Counted from the stretch's first letter, positions 11,900 to 25,383 are shown. The stretch: DNA of 64,000 bases from Polytrichum commune (GCA_950295325.1 OX485809.1:26302144-26366143), one strand, 5' to 3'. Translations and numbers: made by a program. The notes: a model not told the origin generated them from the sequence alone.

Positions 11900-13480
11900 T
11901 GGGCCGTCGTGGGAGTGGGATTGGAATGCTAGATCTTATAGCCAACAAGATCTAACAGTCCAAGAATTTTTGGAGTTTTAAAAATTGATTCCTTTTGTAG
12001 TCAACCACCATGTTGACTAGGTCGTTGACCAAGGGGTTGACTACACTAATTTACTTCTAGGCAAATTGTTATACTTACCCCCCGTTGACATGATGTTCTT
12101 GAGTCCGAAGTCACATCGCCATCACAAGACGTGACGTAATGTGATGGATGCCTATGTGAAATCTATGATACATGCCACAATTTGGCATACTTCATCAACG
12201 TCCTAAGCCGCTTCAAGACATATTCCCTTCAGGTAAGCTTGAAATTGAGTCAGGCGAATGTGCACCACCAACACTCAATGCCAATGCTAACCAACCTACC
12301 AACGCAAGTGGTAGGGGCAGACCACGATCAACATCGTGCAAAGACTTAGACACAAAAATGTGCTATGGAGACAATCTTTCAGTTTCACTATACAGTGACA
12401 TGATTACACAAGCGGGGAGAGAATCTCTACAATCTCTCTTGTGAGGGAGAGTGTTGGAAGACTTTGCACACTAGAGCACCTCCCACACAGTCTTACCCTA
12501 GTCCAGTTGGCACTTACAAGTTGATAATACAACAGTGTTGCCACACCGCTAGGAGATTTATTAGCTCCTACCGTGAATCTCTTAAGAAGCCTACAAGTGT
12601 GTCATGTACATAAGCAACTCACTCAGGGTTCCCCATTAACGTAAGGTTTCAGTTTCCATTCCACATTCCATTATCATTGTGAATGTGCTAATAGTTCCTA
12701 CACTATTGATTAAATATCACACCCGACTTTGGATCCATGAGTGACCGCTTTGGGTCTCCATTTGCAGGGGTGTTGCTTGCAGCCATGCACTTGTTGCAAG
12801 AGGAGTGGAAGTCCGGGTAAATGCTAGTGTTGTCACAATATTAGTACCACTCATCAGCCACAAAAGTGTAGGAGCTGCAAAGATTTAGGCGAACTAACCC
12901 ACACACTCGTTCCTTGTCGGATGCCTAAACCCTTGCCTCCAAGGAATCAATGTATGGGTTGGTTCACCCCAGTCAGCTGCAAAGGTCTCCGCCCTCACTA
13001 TTATTAGTCATGTTCTGAACCCATGTGGGCGTGGAACTGGGTTAAGGGTCCACTGCGAGCTCCAACAACTTGTGCATATTGGTGCTGACTAGTGTTGGTT
13101 TGGTATATAGGTGAATGCATGGTATCAATAATCAACATCAATTACGGTATCAAATAACCTACTTGTGGGTATCAAAATTGTAAGACCGTTCGACTAATGA
13201 TATTTGGTGGATATGTCAAGTTGAGAGAATCTTTGTATATTTGAGTTATTATTAGTGTCAATACCATCCTAAACTACACTAATATTAGGACAATTTTGCC
13301 TAGATGTGAAAGTTCTTGCATGGTATATAGACCCGAGTGGTATCGCAAACAAAAACATTGTCAAATACCCATACCCTATTGGTTTGAAAAAAATATGGAA
13401 TCCTCATTTTAGATACCAGAATGGTTTTAAAATACGCAATACCAATCCAACACTAGTGCTGACTATGGAGTCTAAGTGCC
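11900..13480. other. Intergenic, probably old retroelement debris
   Basis: No gene recognised. A 90-codon ORF at 12172-12444 directly precedes a possible solo LTR and may be retroelement-derived, but has no diagnostic motif. Confidence 0.4.
12452..12702 (+). mobile_element. Possible solo LTR
   Basis: The 251-base segment starts TGTTGGAA and ends TTCCTACA, an imperfect 8-base inverted repeat with the TG...CA ends typical of LTRs. I found no matching second LTR, primer-binding site or target-site duplication, so this is a weak call. Confidence 0.25.
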
Positions 13481-13489
13481 CGGTCTGGC

Positions 13490-13705
13490 GACACAACAAC
13501 GTTGGACAGGTCACCAACACTAAATGTTAACCCAACATTATTTGTCAGTCCTTGTAGATTTTTTGGGGATTAAGATTTACAGTATTGCAATTATTGTCAC
13601 TTACCAAGTGATTTTTCATTCAAATTTGAATCATCCATGACAATTTTTCATCATGAGTTGTTGACAAGAGAAGGTAGGATTTTGGCCCATGGATGAACTC
13701 GTCCA
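13490..13705 (+). repeat. Dispersed element A, left member of an inverted pair
   Basis: Closely matches the reverse complement of about 15000-15210 across some 200 bases, sharing CACCAACACTA, CCCAACATTATTTGTCA, GTCACTTA, GTGATTTTTCAT and GATGAACTC in order. Further copies lie at 28097-28272 and 28637-28850. The other copies carry CTACACTAAATATGATATT termini; this one lacks the outer terminus. Non-autonomous DNA transposon family, no coding capacity. Confidence 0.6.
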
Positions 13706-13786
13706 TCGTCCATGAAAATATTTGTTCAGTCATTCCTAAGAAGTGTCATCCGAAAAGTTTACCATAGTCCAATAAACGGGAGTACC

Positions 13787-13995
13787 AACCGTTGGTTACA
13801 AATGTACTGGTTCAGTTTGAGAAATAAACGGTTGAAGTCCAAGACTTCAGGAAAATTGCCAATTGTTTTAGAGGAATCTATGGAAAATACCTCAAATTAA
13901 TAAATAAATAAACAAATAACCGAAAGATGTCAACATGTAACCAGTTGGACTTGGAAACACTAGGCTTTTGACCAATTATGCCCAAAAATCTCCCC
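13787..13995 (+). repeat. Dispersed element B, copy 1
   Basis: A roughly 200-base repeat beginning near TTGGTTACA and ending at AAAAATCTCCCC. Other copies are at 28280-28465 and 45608-45833. Shared words include GTTCAGTTTGAGAAATAA, CATGTAACCAGTTGGACTTG and AACACTAGG. The best-bounded copy, at 45.6 kb, has a 13-base terminal inverted repeat. No coding capacity. Confidence 0.6.
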
Positions 13996-14999
13996 ATGTA
14001 CTGTTATGGTCACCACCATTGATTGTTGTGGTAGACGAAGTAAAAAGACACCCTGCACGGTTGATCTTCTTAATGGGTGTGAGCGATAATAGAGTAGTTT
14101 AGATCACATTCTTCTCAGGACCAGTCCAAGAGCCATACCAAACCATGTACACTGATATGTGCAATTAGGTTGCCCCACGCTGATTTATCCACATTGCACA
14201 CTATTTTGAATATTTGTTACCATGGCAACAATACACAAGAAATGTGTTTTTCACTGTGGTTGCCATACAAAATTGATTTTTCTTTTAAGTTATAAGTTTT
14301 TGTGGTATGATTTTGAGCCAAGGTAACTTGCATGGGGAAAGAGGCAACCTATTCGCGAAGGCAACCTAATTGCACATGGTCATCCCAGAGATTGGACAGA
14401 GCTAACCCACCTCCCCAATAAGTGGTGAAATATGTATTGGTTCATCAAAACTTAGTTAAATGAAGTGAGGGACTCAAGTTTATGTGGAGAGCTTAAAAAG
14501 CACTAACAATGTGCTTGACGACCACAGCAGCATGCATCATGTAGGTGAATGATGCATTCTCCTAATCCATGACACATCGTTGTTCTCAATATGTATTGGT
14601 GTGTGGGTTGATGTGAAGCAGGAACAGTCATGTTTGCAGATGCACAAGCTGCAACTATACAAGAAAACATGGCCACATTTAGATATTCAATGTTTTCATG
14701 CCTGAGTCTTCATAGATGCCTTGGTGGTTGGTGAATATAACGGGCAATATTGCATGCAGTGTCAACGCCGCGTTGAGGAGATGATTCTTGGCATGTTTTA
14801 TGCGCCAGGATTGAGCACCATGTTCCCACTTGCACATTCAATGTAGCCTAATTATTCACAATGAACATGATCCACTGCTTCATGATGTGTTCCATCAATA
14901 ATCTAACATTGAATCAGAGAAGTAGTTTGGATCATGCATCACAGCTCGGAATACACTATTTTGAATTCCAACGCAGATTGCATAACCCTTAAAGAGTTC

Positions 15000-15262
15000 A
15001 TCCATTGGCCAAAACCCTACCTTCTCTCTGTCAGCAACTTGTGATGACATGTTGTCATGGATGATTGAAATTTGGATGAAAAATCACTTGATAAGTGACA
15101 GTAATTGCACCACTGTAAATCTATAATCCCCCAGAAAATTTACAAGGAATGACAAATAATGTTGGGTCAACATCTAGTGTTGGTGATGCTATTTCACGGT
15201 TTACAATATGTATTGAGCAAGACAATTAGAATTGGTGACACTAAGTATGATATTTCATGTAG
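15000..15262 (-). repeat. Dispersed element A, right member of an inverted pair
   Basis: Reverse-complement partner of 13490-13705. It retains the outer terminus (reverse strand starts CTACATGAAATATCATACTT), so this end is probably complete. About 1.3 kb containing element B lies between the arms. Confidence 0.6.
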
Positions 15263-17418
15263 CTAATTTACAGCTGCAATGTCCCCAAACATGACCTAAT
15301 ATTGCAGAGACTCTCCGGATTTAGTGATGTGCAAGAGCAGACTGGTCCATCTTCTAAGTTTTGGCCACAGCCATGTGTCCTCTTAAAGTCTTGTGCGCCC
15401 ATAAGTTGTGAAGATCCATTGCTTCGGAGGAAGAGAAGAGAAGATCCATTGCATCATGCTGACCTTTGGGATGTAGGAAGGGAACGATTGCAACTCAAAT
15501 AGCAGACAGACATGTCAGATGAAGTGGATAGATCGAGGTCACATAACCAATTATGAATATCTTCCCTTTGTTGATTTATGCTCATTGTGCTCATACACAG
15601 GCCGAGAAAGGTAGGGATGGACAATGCACTATAGCCTGCCATAACAATGTGCCTGCTATGGCACATATTTATTCAGAAAGGTCGGGCACTGTGTAATTTT
15701 TGGGCACTGCCTGTGGTTTCCCACCCTCAGACAATGCTCTTGAATTGCACATTGCACTGCACTCTACACATTCTCCACATAGTTCGCCAAGAGCTAGAAA
15801 ATGACAGAAAGAAGATGATCAGGAATCTGCTAAGGTAGAAATACTATAACCCATTAACCACCCTCTAGCCGTGCACTAGACCGTTGTCATAATGGTGAAG
15901 TGCTATTTCTAAAACGGATCATGGCTCGGCAACAACTTCAATTCGTGTACACTTAGTGTAGCCAATGGGAGTCAAGTGTTAATGTATTCATGAGGTAACC
16001 GATTTAGACGATGTTCTGTATGGAAATGCGGATTACTGTGTTTGGTGTAGGGAGAATCTAGTGAACGAGTAGGGGGTTGGACAACTTTCCGCTTTGAAAA
16101 ATTGTAGCATTTTTTGTATAGGGCAGAAAAATATGAAACAACTTGCATTCTTCATGAACCCTTCTAGTCTATCTTGGAAGATTATCTCATGATTGTCAGA
16201 CCAGATCTTCAATACAAATCACCTTATTTTCATGGGTTATGGTATTTCTACCTTATATGCGGCTTGATTGAATGCACAGTAACATCAGCAGTCCAATTAA
16301 TATTTGTGGACGGTGTACAATTTCAGAGAGATGGAGATATGGTGGGGCAGGCTTGCTTGAAAGCAAGTTCTGCTCTTGTAATGCTTTCATTGCTTCATGC
16401 ATGTGTGGGTTGATCTTTTAGTCTTGCACACTTGTACACACTTGTGTGGGTTTGTTCAGGTTTATGTAAGATTGATTGTAAGTGTTGTTTCTTTTTGACA
16501 TGCATTGGTTGACAAGAGTTCCCAATTTTATTTTATTCATTTTGTATTTAGAAATTAACCATATTGAGACCATTTTTAACTTTATTTCATTGCCAACAAA
16601 ACACATAAGGTTCCCAGGACCAAAAACGAGAGGAGGGGAGGGCTGTCATGGTGGAACCAAACAAGAATGCCAAGTTGTTAAGGTTAGTCAAGGTGGGTAC
16701 AATATCCATAATAGGCAATTTCCGAAAACTCACTTGTTTTGTATGGCAAAGACTAATTTAGGGCTCTTAATACCAATGGCAGTGTCAAATCACATTAAAA
16801 CAGGTATTTTCATGATGTAGGATATTTCAATCCGTTTTCCACCTCCCACATGAATGAGTTTATGTAGACACCAAGAAGTCCTGTCCCGACCACAATGAGA
16901 TCTTTCAGGACATTAGGGGTTAAAATATCCAAAAGTATCCAAAATTGCTGATAGATTACAAAAACCTCTACTGATGCTTAGCTTTGAAGATATCCTTTGA
17001 TTAGAGAAAAAAGGAAGTGGCAATCTAAGTGCTAAGTTTGTTGACCTCTAAAGCACTATCTTGAAACACAGAAATTGAACTAGGGAGTCCCACAAAAAAT
17101 TCCAAAGGTTCAGGTTTGCCAGTAAAGTTCACAAATACAAGTCTTAAAATGAAGCGATTTGGTCTCCAAGAACAGACGTTAGATGGACCATATACAGAGG
17201 CTCATCATACAATATTCAAGAGAAAACTCAGGAATGAATAGGCATTGGATGTAGACCCAATGCAAATAATAGCAAGGGGTGCCCTAACACCCACTCCAAG
17301 CTTTAACATTTTGATTCACTACTACTTGATACATGTACCTCCTGTCGAACCACTAGTGAGAATACACAAATACAGCTACAAACACAATTGAAGAACACAC
17401 TCAGCAACAAAATCCACC
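15263..17418. other. Intergenic between repeats and the kinase gene
   Basis: No gene supported. Roughly 16120-16920 resembles 30190-30860 (shared words around TCTATCTTGGAAGATT against CTCCATCTTGGAAAAAT, and ATGAGTTTATGTAGACACCA), so it is probably another old transposon copy. The kinase 3' UTR must start within the last few hundred bases before 17419. Confidence 0.45.
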
Positions 17419-20400
17419 TTATCTCTTCAGCAACATGGAAGGTGTTGGAAGCTTTTCAATCATCAGCACCGTAGGATCTTCAAAGGATGTTCCTAATGGT
17501 TGCATCCATGGCTCCCCATCCATTTGCAAATAGGCCTTTTTGCGAGTGTTCCCATTAAGCTCCAGTCTCACTGCTTCTGCCTGGTATCAGAAATAAAAGT
17601 AGAGTGTTATAGATTTACAACACTTGTGAAGTAACTGAATCCTCATAAAGCAAACAACTTGGTCATTAACTACAGATACACTGGCTCTGTCTATTTCAAT
17701 AGTGGGTATCAAGTCAAATGAGGTGAAGTAAACCAAGTGATTTGACCCCAAATCAGGATGAACATGCAACTAATCACCTTAAAGTTAACCTATTGTTAGA
17801 TTGACTTCCCTTGGACTTGGTGTAAGATAGTTTTGCATCGGGAGAGGTAAACCCCACCACTTCCTTTGCATTTTCAAGTATTTAATCCTTGCCAACTGGT
17901 GACTACGAGAAGTTAGAATATACAGTATCACCTCATTACAATCAGTGAAATCGTCCACAGGAGGGGAAGATGTGGCCTCAAGACTACAAAGTCAAACCAC
18001 CCTCACCTCAGTATGCCATCCACTGCGTTGTGGGGCTCTGGTACTACAATGCCAAGACACTCTACCTTGACACCACTAATATTAAACCCGAAGATCATTT
18101 TTTCACTGTGACTCCACTCTATGTTCCTAAATATTACCAAAACTGGAACTTCAAACAACCTGGTGGGAAATTCACAAGGACTTACTTGACAAAGCCTCAC
18201 AGCAGTGCGAACACTGAGCAAGACAAAAGCAGAATGCCAGCCATCCCTCAACCCCATAATCTCTAACACACCATCATCACATCTTTGCTCCACAAAATTC
18301 TCCTGCACACATCCACATCAATTTCATTCACACAAATAGAGAGTCAGGCAGAAACCACGCAGTTGGGGTATTCGCCTTAAGTTCATCTTTCCATCCATCT
18401 AAGACAAACATAACAGCCACATGAATGCTTCCTTCCCCGGAGCAAGAAGTAGAAGGGTAGACCATATAAACATGAATTGCTGGAGTGCAACCTACCTCAC
18501 ATTTCTAATGCTGAAGTAATAAGGTGATAAAGTTGCAAACCTGTTACTTTTACATAGCACATTCTACAACAGAGAAGAAATGAGTTTAATATCAAGAACT
18601 CTTGAGATGGATTTGCCTAGGAACACTACAAAAGAAGGCATGGAACATTCTCATTTACTCTACTTAGGCATGTGTACTTAGGAGATGGTATAATTTAGAT
18701 AAACAAACTACTTTCAGAACCAGAAAATGTGATAAGAATATGTACCCGTTCCCTAGTTTTTGATGAAGGTTTACCCCATGGGTTCCGTCCACCCGCATAA
18801 TTGTGTAGATTCAGAACCACAATTGCTCGAATACTGTTGCCAATTTGAACAATAGATTAGATTAGAGTGATTAGAGTACACAATATGATGGGCACCTTCT
18901 AAATTTCAAATTAAGCACATCAAGAACATCAGAGTCCAAAGTTGGGACTTACTTGCTAGGGATGTGAATCTCCTCCCAATCTTTCAAACTACTGCCCCTC
19001 CTCTTGACAAAGATTTTTGCGATATTCCCAACTCCTCTGTAGGGACACACTTGATTGTTAATTTAGACAGCAATCAATCTCACCCACACTCATGCTCCAA
19101 ATAGAAACCAATATCCAGAATAAAAAGTCTGGGGATCACCCTAAACTTCAACTGAATTTCTGATGGGGCTCACCTGGCTTGAGGAGCCATTGAGCAAGCT
19201 GTGCAGAACCAACCTTGTGTACATCCAAAACCCGAATAGATCACCTGCAAATTCACAGTTCTCTATGTCATTCACACACTTTGGACTTATTGTCTCTATA
19301 TAAAAGTTAGTGAGGTTTGCATTGTAAGTACTAGAATGAGAAATAGAGACTACATGGAAGCAAGCCAACAGAACACTCAAAACTCATAAGTTTTACTTGA
19401 AGAGTAAACTCAAAATTCATATGCTTACTTGATTGGCCAAGCGGCCTCGAGCAAGCCATGGCTTCTCAACTCGCAAATGGTGGAAGCCATAAGCCACTTG
19501 GGCATCCATTCCTACACCCAGACCCACAAAATCCTCTCATGATGTCTATATCCTCTGCACTTCTCCAAGGTCTCAACTAATTATGGTTGGTATTTTGTGA
19601 AGTAGAACTTGGAGGCAATCTTATTCTTCTTTTCACACTCGACATCAATCAACTTCTAAGATATATTCATGTGACATTTGAAGAGTGAACAAACCACTAA
19701 AATATTTTCGTAACATATCATTTACCAATGCTGAAGTAGTTGAAGAATAAGCCCTCAAATGCAGGAGCTTTCTCATCTTTGTCATGCTTTTCACCTGCAA
19801 CCTGTTTTGTACCATAAATAATAGTAATGATTCATACTTTGTGATACAAGAAGAATCAATCACTCAGCATTATAATAATTGATGTCTTTGCAGGTTTGAC
19901 AAAAACAGATGTCAGAAAATTGTCCAAGAACTCAAATTACACCAAATGCCCATCAACTTCAAGTGACAATACACCAATCATACCATAGTCGGTAGGGGAA
20001 CATGGTGTTGAGGATGCATAGCATGTGGAAATTGTATATCCATTGCAGCAACTGATTTAGCAGGTATTACTACGACCTGCCACCTGCATCCCCAAGTCCA
20101 TATCAGAAATTAACATACAGAAACAAATGAATACAGGTATAAGTGCTACACAGTTTATTACAAATAGAGTGGAGTTTTAATCAGTATAAAACTCAAAGGG
20201 AAATAACTAATCATGGTAATTTTTACTCCTACAAAAAGAAGTGTAGCCTTATACAATGGGTTTGTCTCTGGTCAGATAACACACAATCAAATGTCCATAA
20301 TCCACTGGGACTTCAGGGAATGATGTTAACAATACAATGGACTAAGTTCCGATCCAGTGCATGCAGATGCTTGGATAGAGACAGGACTTACGTATCAAGA

Positions 20401-23400
20401 GGCGCTGCTTTTGCATTCAATGCCTTGACCAGGCATCTTTTAAGAGATGACTTGTTTGTTGAAGAAAACTCCCCTCCCTGTTAAGATGATTGATCACATA
20501 GACCCTCTTGTGAGGAAGACATGTACCAAGACACTTGAGGAATTTATTCTAATAAAGTTGGTGGATATCCATAAAGGATACAAAATAATCATTTGCACAA
20601 ATTCCTATCTTACTGACTTCTAGTGTATATTCCAAGGTTTTGTAACCAGATATGTTGAAAACAACAGTCATATCTGTATTTTCAATATTGTGAGGTGGTA
20701 TGTAGACTCAAACCTGTGTAGGTGATCAACCAGCTGTGACAAATTTATATTTGGTTCCATTATTTTAATGCTTATTGTTTGTCTCAGCAAGCTGTGATGT
20801 GCTCTACACATGTGGAGCAAGCCAAACGAAGGCATAACAGGAAGAGGAAGGAGTTAAAATACAATCAAAAGCACTAGGCACACTAGGCACACTTGCAAAC
20901 ATTGAGAACATATTTTGGTACTTTCAGGCATACCCAGCCAAAACTACGGGAGAGGTCATTTCCAGTTCCAAGAGGAACCACACCACAAGGGGGGACACTT
21001 CCGGATGATATATTTTGTAGCTCTCCAACACTAGAAAGAACCCATCCAACTGTTCCATCCCCACCTGCCACCTGAAATTATGACAAGATGCATTCAGCCT
21101 CCCTTGGTTTTCTCAAAAGAAACGTCCTGAGATAGATAGTAGCTGACGGTGAAAAAGAATATCAGGGTCACTCACTTTGGTAAACAGGGAGGAAAGAACT
21201 TTCATTTGGTAGTCCACAATGAACTCATGAATGTTTTAAACCATATGCCAAAATGACAATTTTGCAAGCTTCAACCTTTCCATGTTTGGATACCTTCTAT
21301 GTGTAAAGTGAAACATTGATGAGGTCTTAAAAACCTATTCATCTCAAAAATTAAGGAGAAGGAGGAGGAGGAGGAGGAGTTAAGAAGTTAACAAGGATGC
21401 GAAGGTTTGCTCGAGTCTGCTGTGCGCAATCGTCTCCTGAGTTGGCCAACCTCTCTAAGCATCCAACTCCATATTGCAGGATATCACTGGGCTTTGTCTC
21501 AGACAAGTCGTACACCTGACAAGGTAATAAGCCTCCAATCAGCAACTTGGAAGTTTCAGGAATCCATGTCAGTTCTATTGTAGCAGGATAGTTGTAGAAT
21601 ACATTTTACTTTAACAAGAGTAAAATTTCAAGTAACAGGACCAGCTGAAGGCAAAAGATGGATATTCTTAGAAATTATCTCATGGTCATGCAGAATAGTG
21701 TTAACCCTACTACTCTCACTGACCAGCTTCCACCAATCAGAAGCACCCAGAGGGGACCCAGGAGCACCCATCTCATTAGCCAGCTTCTGAGAGTACATAC
21801 AAAATAACTTGACAATTCTGCATCCTGTGCGTCAGGAAACAGAACATCAAAACATACTACACCATTCAGAAGTGTATGCAGCAATTCTGAGAGACAACAA
21901 CTGGTCCAGCTGAAGAAAAGAGAAGTCTTAGAATGTTCAAACAGCCACATGTTTGTAATGCTGACCTGATTTGGACTAATGAGCTCTATAAAGTGTGTCT
22001 TAAGTTCAGAACCAAGTCGGCCCCCACTTTTCGAGTTGATGAATACTAAGAGAGGGCAAGTCGGTGCTTCATTTACAGCACCAAATGGAGGACCCTCAGG
22101 ATATGCAGTTCCTTGTGTGTCTACTGCATTGACCATATCCTTGGCTAAGTACTCTGGGATCATCACCATCTTCTTGAGTTCGATGTCACTTGGACCTCGC
22201 AATTTCTTACTCAGAGCTGTTGAAAATTTTCCATGAGGCACTGCAAGTGAACAATAAAAGTTTCCATTGAATGATGTGAGTCTCCTTCCAGAAAGGTATA
22301 CTTCCTTGTTTATTTGTTAAATTACAACTGCAAATACCTCTCACATCGCAGACTTAGCACACTGCTTACGCCACCACATAGAGAGCAAAAATATCAGATT
22401 AAACAAGTCATGAACAGCTCCATCACTAGTCTCTAAACTCCTTTGATGTCGCCAGCATCAGATAAAAATCACTGAATGTAGAGAAAACCTTTGTATTTTG
22501 GACAAATACAACCGGTTGTGCAAATGTCAAATACCAAGGAACAGAAGGGGGAGGGGTGCTTGAAGCAATCCAAGTTGACAAGCCTCAAGAGGATACAAAG
22601 AGAGGAGAGCTTGATATCAATAGTCCAATTGCTCTGTAAACAATCTAGAAAGGTTTCTGATGGTGTTGTTTAATAAATAAGCCTCTAGGGATTTCTCAAT
22701 GAAAATTATGTCATGATTAAATTTGCAGTATAATACATCCTCTCAACCCTGACCACTAGTGTGAGGCTGTAGTAAGGGAATACTGTCCAAGTCCAGGGCG
22801 AAGATTATTAGGCAAAATATGCATAGCGAATCTGAGTGTATACCCCACCTTGTAGATTTTGCTAAACAGCTGACAGTGTACACAATAGATCTGCAGGACC
22901 CATACCTTGTTTTGATTCCACACCCACTGAAGACGTCGACACCTCCTTCAACGGCTCTGCCTGCCAGAAAGCAAAACTCTCCGGTTGTGTACCCATGTCA
23001 GCTTGTGGCACGCTTGAGACAACCTCCTCTTTGACCCCAGATGCAGGTTCAACTCCTGCAGCTTTTATCGCAACATCCTCATTCACACCCTCGCTGGCCG
23101 GTCTTGACTCTCTTTCTTCCAAGGGGTCCTCAGTTGTCGGTGGTGAAGGTTGAGGAGCTTGACAAAAACATGAAGTGGATACAGTACAACGTCAGTCTAG
23201 AGAAAAGACTCCAAGTGATATCTGAACAAGCACCAAATGTCAAACCAGCAAAAGATATGGAAGCAAATGAAGGAAGTAGCAACCAAGAGACTACCAAGTG
23301 AATACATATCCACATATGATGATAACTGTCAGATGCATGCATTAGTTTCACTATATCTGCACAAATAGTAAGAAGAGGGACAACCGCAACCCTTAGTAGA

Positions 23401-24442
23401 GTGTGCTTAAGAAACTAGCTCTAAGAGCAGGGAGTGCTTGCTGCTATGCATTGTTTGAGAAGATGCTCTTGATGGAAAAAAGCATACCTTCTGAAAAATC
23501 TGTCTCAAGACCTGGCATTTCCATTGGTGGGTTTGCTGTTTTCAGCTCATCTCCATGCGAAGCTTCAGTAGGTTCACATTCAGTGGACTCCTTATCTTTG
23601 GATATGTGCACACCTGATTCTGGCATTGCAGGTATTTCCTGAGAGAGTGTGCTTGTCGATCCAAGAGAATTCGCACCCTCTACACTTTCATCGGTAGGAG
23701 GGATTGCCTTATGCATACCCATGAATGAGCCCAGCAATTCGTGACCTGGTATTTTTCGTGCGATGACTTGTGGGGTTCCTTCTCTGTTGAAGGAAAAAGT
23801 CCTGGTTGCATCCATACCCTGATCTCCCATTATCACAGACGAACTTACGGGAGTAGCTCGAACTGCATGAGTTTCAACAAGGTTGGCAATAGGTGAGATA
23901 TCTTCTGCTGCCACTGGGGCTTCTGCTGGAACTTCACCACTCTTCTTAACTGGTGTATTCCCAAACACTGGCAGCGCAGCCGTTGGAGTAGTGAAGCTCA
24001 AAGCTTCCGGGCGTGTGACCTTGGGAGTTTCCTGGAATTCCTGAGAATGCGATATCCTGGGAGCGTCAAAACCTTCAAATGTGTCTGAATTCGTGGGAGC
24101 GTGTAGGCTCTCAAAGGTGGCAGTATCGCCGAGTGACGCGAAGGAGGGAGAGTAGCCAGGTGCTGCTCCCAGATGAGCTGCAGACACATCATTATCACCA
24201 TTCCTATCCTCCGTCTCCGCATCGTTCACAGCCTCACCCTCCCCAATTCCCCTGTACATAATATTCTCAATCGATGTTTCCTTTAGGTCTTCTGGTGCAT
24301 CATCATCAACAACGACATGAGGCTCCTTCTGATGATGCACATTATCATCACGTTGTTCAAGTATCCCGCCAGCTTCAGACGCCTTGTCAGGCACTGCAGG
24401 TGCCTCAGCCACACCAGAACCAGCTTTCTCCTCTACGTCCAT
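17419..24442 (-). CDS. Diacylglycerol kinase, plant cluster III (DGK5)-like, with a long N-terminal extension
   Basis: Fifteen exons (minus): 24442-23488, 23157-22906, 22240-21966, 21515-21393, 21071-20934, 20477-20392, 20083-19984, 19801-19726, 19511-19429, 19244-19174, 19036-18953, 18833-18775, 18398-18376, 18302-18186, 17580-17419. All phases join, total 2604 nt, 867 residues. The enzyme phosphorylates diacylglycerol to phosphatidic acid. Catalytic domain from about residue 464: [16 protein letters not shown], the ATP-binding [10 protein letters not shown] (GGDGT about 538-542), [14 protein letters not shown]. Accessory domain: [52 protein letters not shown] and the [10 protein letters not shown] segment point to cluster III. 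Family members are about 480-510 residues. Here about 402 extra residues, rich in E, A, P, S and T, precede the core, and no C1 domain or membrane helix is seen. The 23-nt exon 13 needs a GC-AG intron (CTTAAG|GCGAAT) and is the weakest join. Confidence 0.9.
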
Positions 24443-24584
24443 TGCAACTCTCGCGCCTGCATGAAGAAGTCAGCTGAATTCCACTGCAATCGGTGAATTT
24501 CTAAATCCAGCCACGACCATTCTCTCTCCTCTATCTTCTCTCTCTCAGTTTCAGTCTCAGATCCGAACGTGGAGCTCACTCCCT

Positions 24585-25075
24585 CGCAAATTTCATATAG
24601 ATACTCTGCCCCTCCGCTCCTTGCCGAACACCACCGCCTGCTCTGAAACCAATCCTTTGAGTTCAATCAAACCTCGCTGTAACGGAACCTCCTCTCTTCA
24701 AACTTGTCTCCCTCACAAAAAAATTACATACACACTCCCTACTTCTTTTCAAACCTGTCTCCCTCACAAAAAAAATTATAATAGACTCTGCCTCCACTCC
24801 TTGCCAAATACCACCACCTGCTCTGACAACAATCGCTTCGAGTTCAATAGCTCCACCGAAACGCACCAAACCTCGCTGTAACGGATCTTCCTCTCTTCAA
24901 GCGTGTCTCCCTTACAAATTTCATATATGCTCTGCCTCCACTACTTGCCGAACACTCTAAAAACAATCCTCCAAGTTCAATAGCTCCACCAAAACGCACC
25001 AAACCTCGCTGTAACGGATCCTGCCCTCTCCTTCTCTCTCTCTCTCCCTCTCTCTCTCTCAAACGTGTCTCCCCG
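24585..25075 (+). repeat. Triplicated ~150-bp tandem repeat upstream of the kinase start
   Basis: Three diverged units start near 24585, 24765 and 24915. Each runs through a CTCTGCC-TCC-CTTGCCGAA segment, then AAGTTCAATAGCTCCACC, then CAAACCTCGCTGTAACGG, then CTCTCTTCAAACGTGTCTCCC, often followed by ACAAA. The central unit is the fullest. They lie 140-630 bases upstream of the kinase ATG, so they are in its leader or proximal promoter. Confidence 0.65.
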
Positions 25076-25383
25076 TGGGAAGGCGAGCCCCAGGCTGCTC
25101 CCGCCCCTCCTCCGCCGCAGCAGCAGCACACACCGGACGCATTCTCGGATCACTTAGGGCTGCCGCGTGCGAAACCCCCGCGATTGCTCGTCCTGTAACG
25201 GATCCTGCTCAAACAAGTTTCTGCGTGCGAAGCCGAGCAGTGGCCTCGACGCATACTGACCGTGCCGAGACACCACAGCTGCTGCCGCGTGCGGCGCTCC
25301 TGCAGCCTCGCGAGTTGGAGGAGAAGCTCGGAAGAAGAGAGAGTCGGTCTCAGTGGTGCGCGCGCAACATTGCAACACTCTGC

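Noticed and set aside
17970-18308. 98-codon plus-strand ORF and the extended 101-codon minus-strand ORF
   Set aside because: The plus ORF is a shadow of a kinase exon and intron; the minus ORF reads past the true donor at 18186 into the intron.
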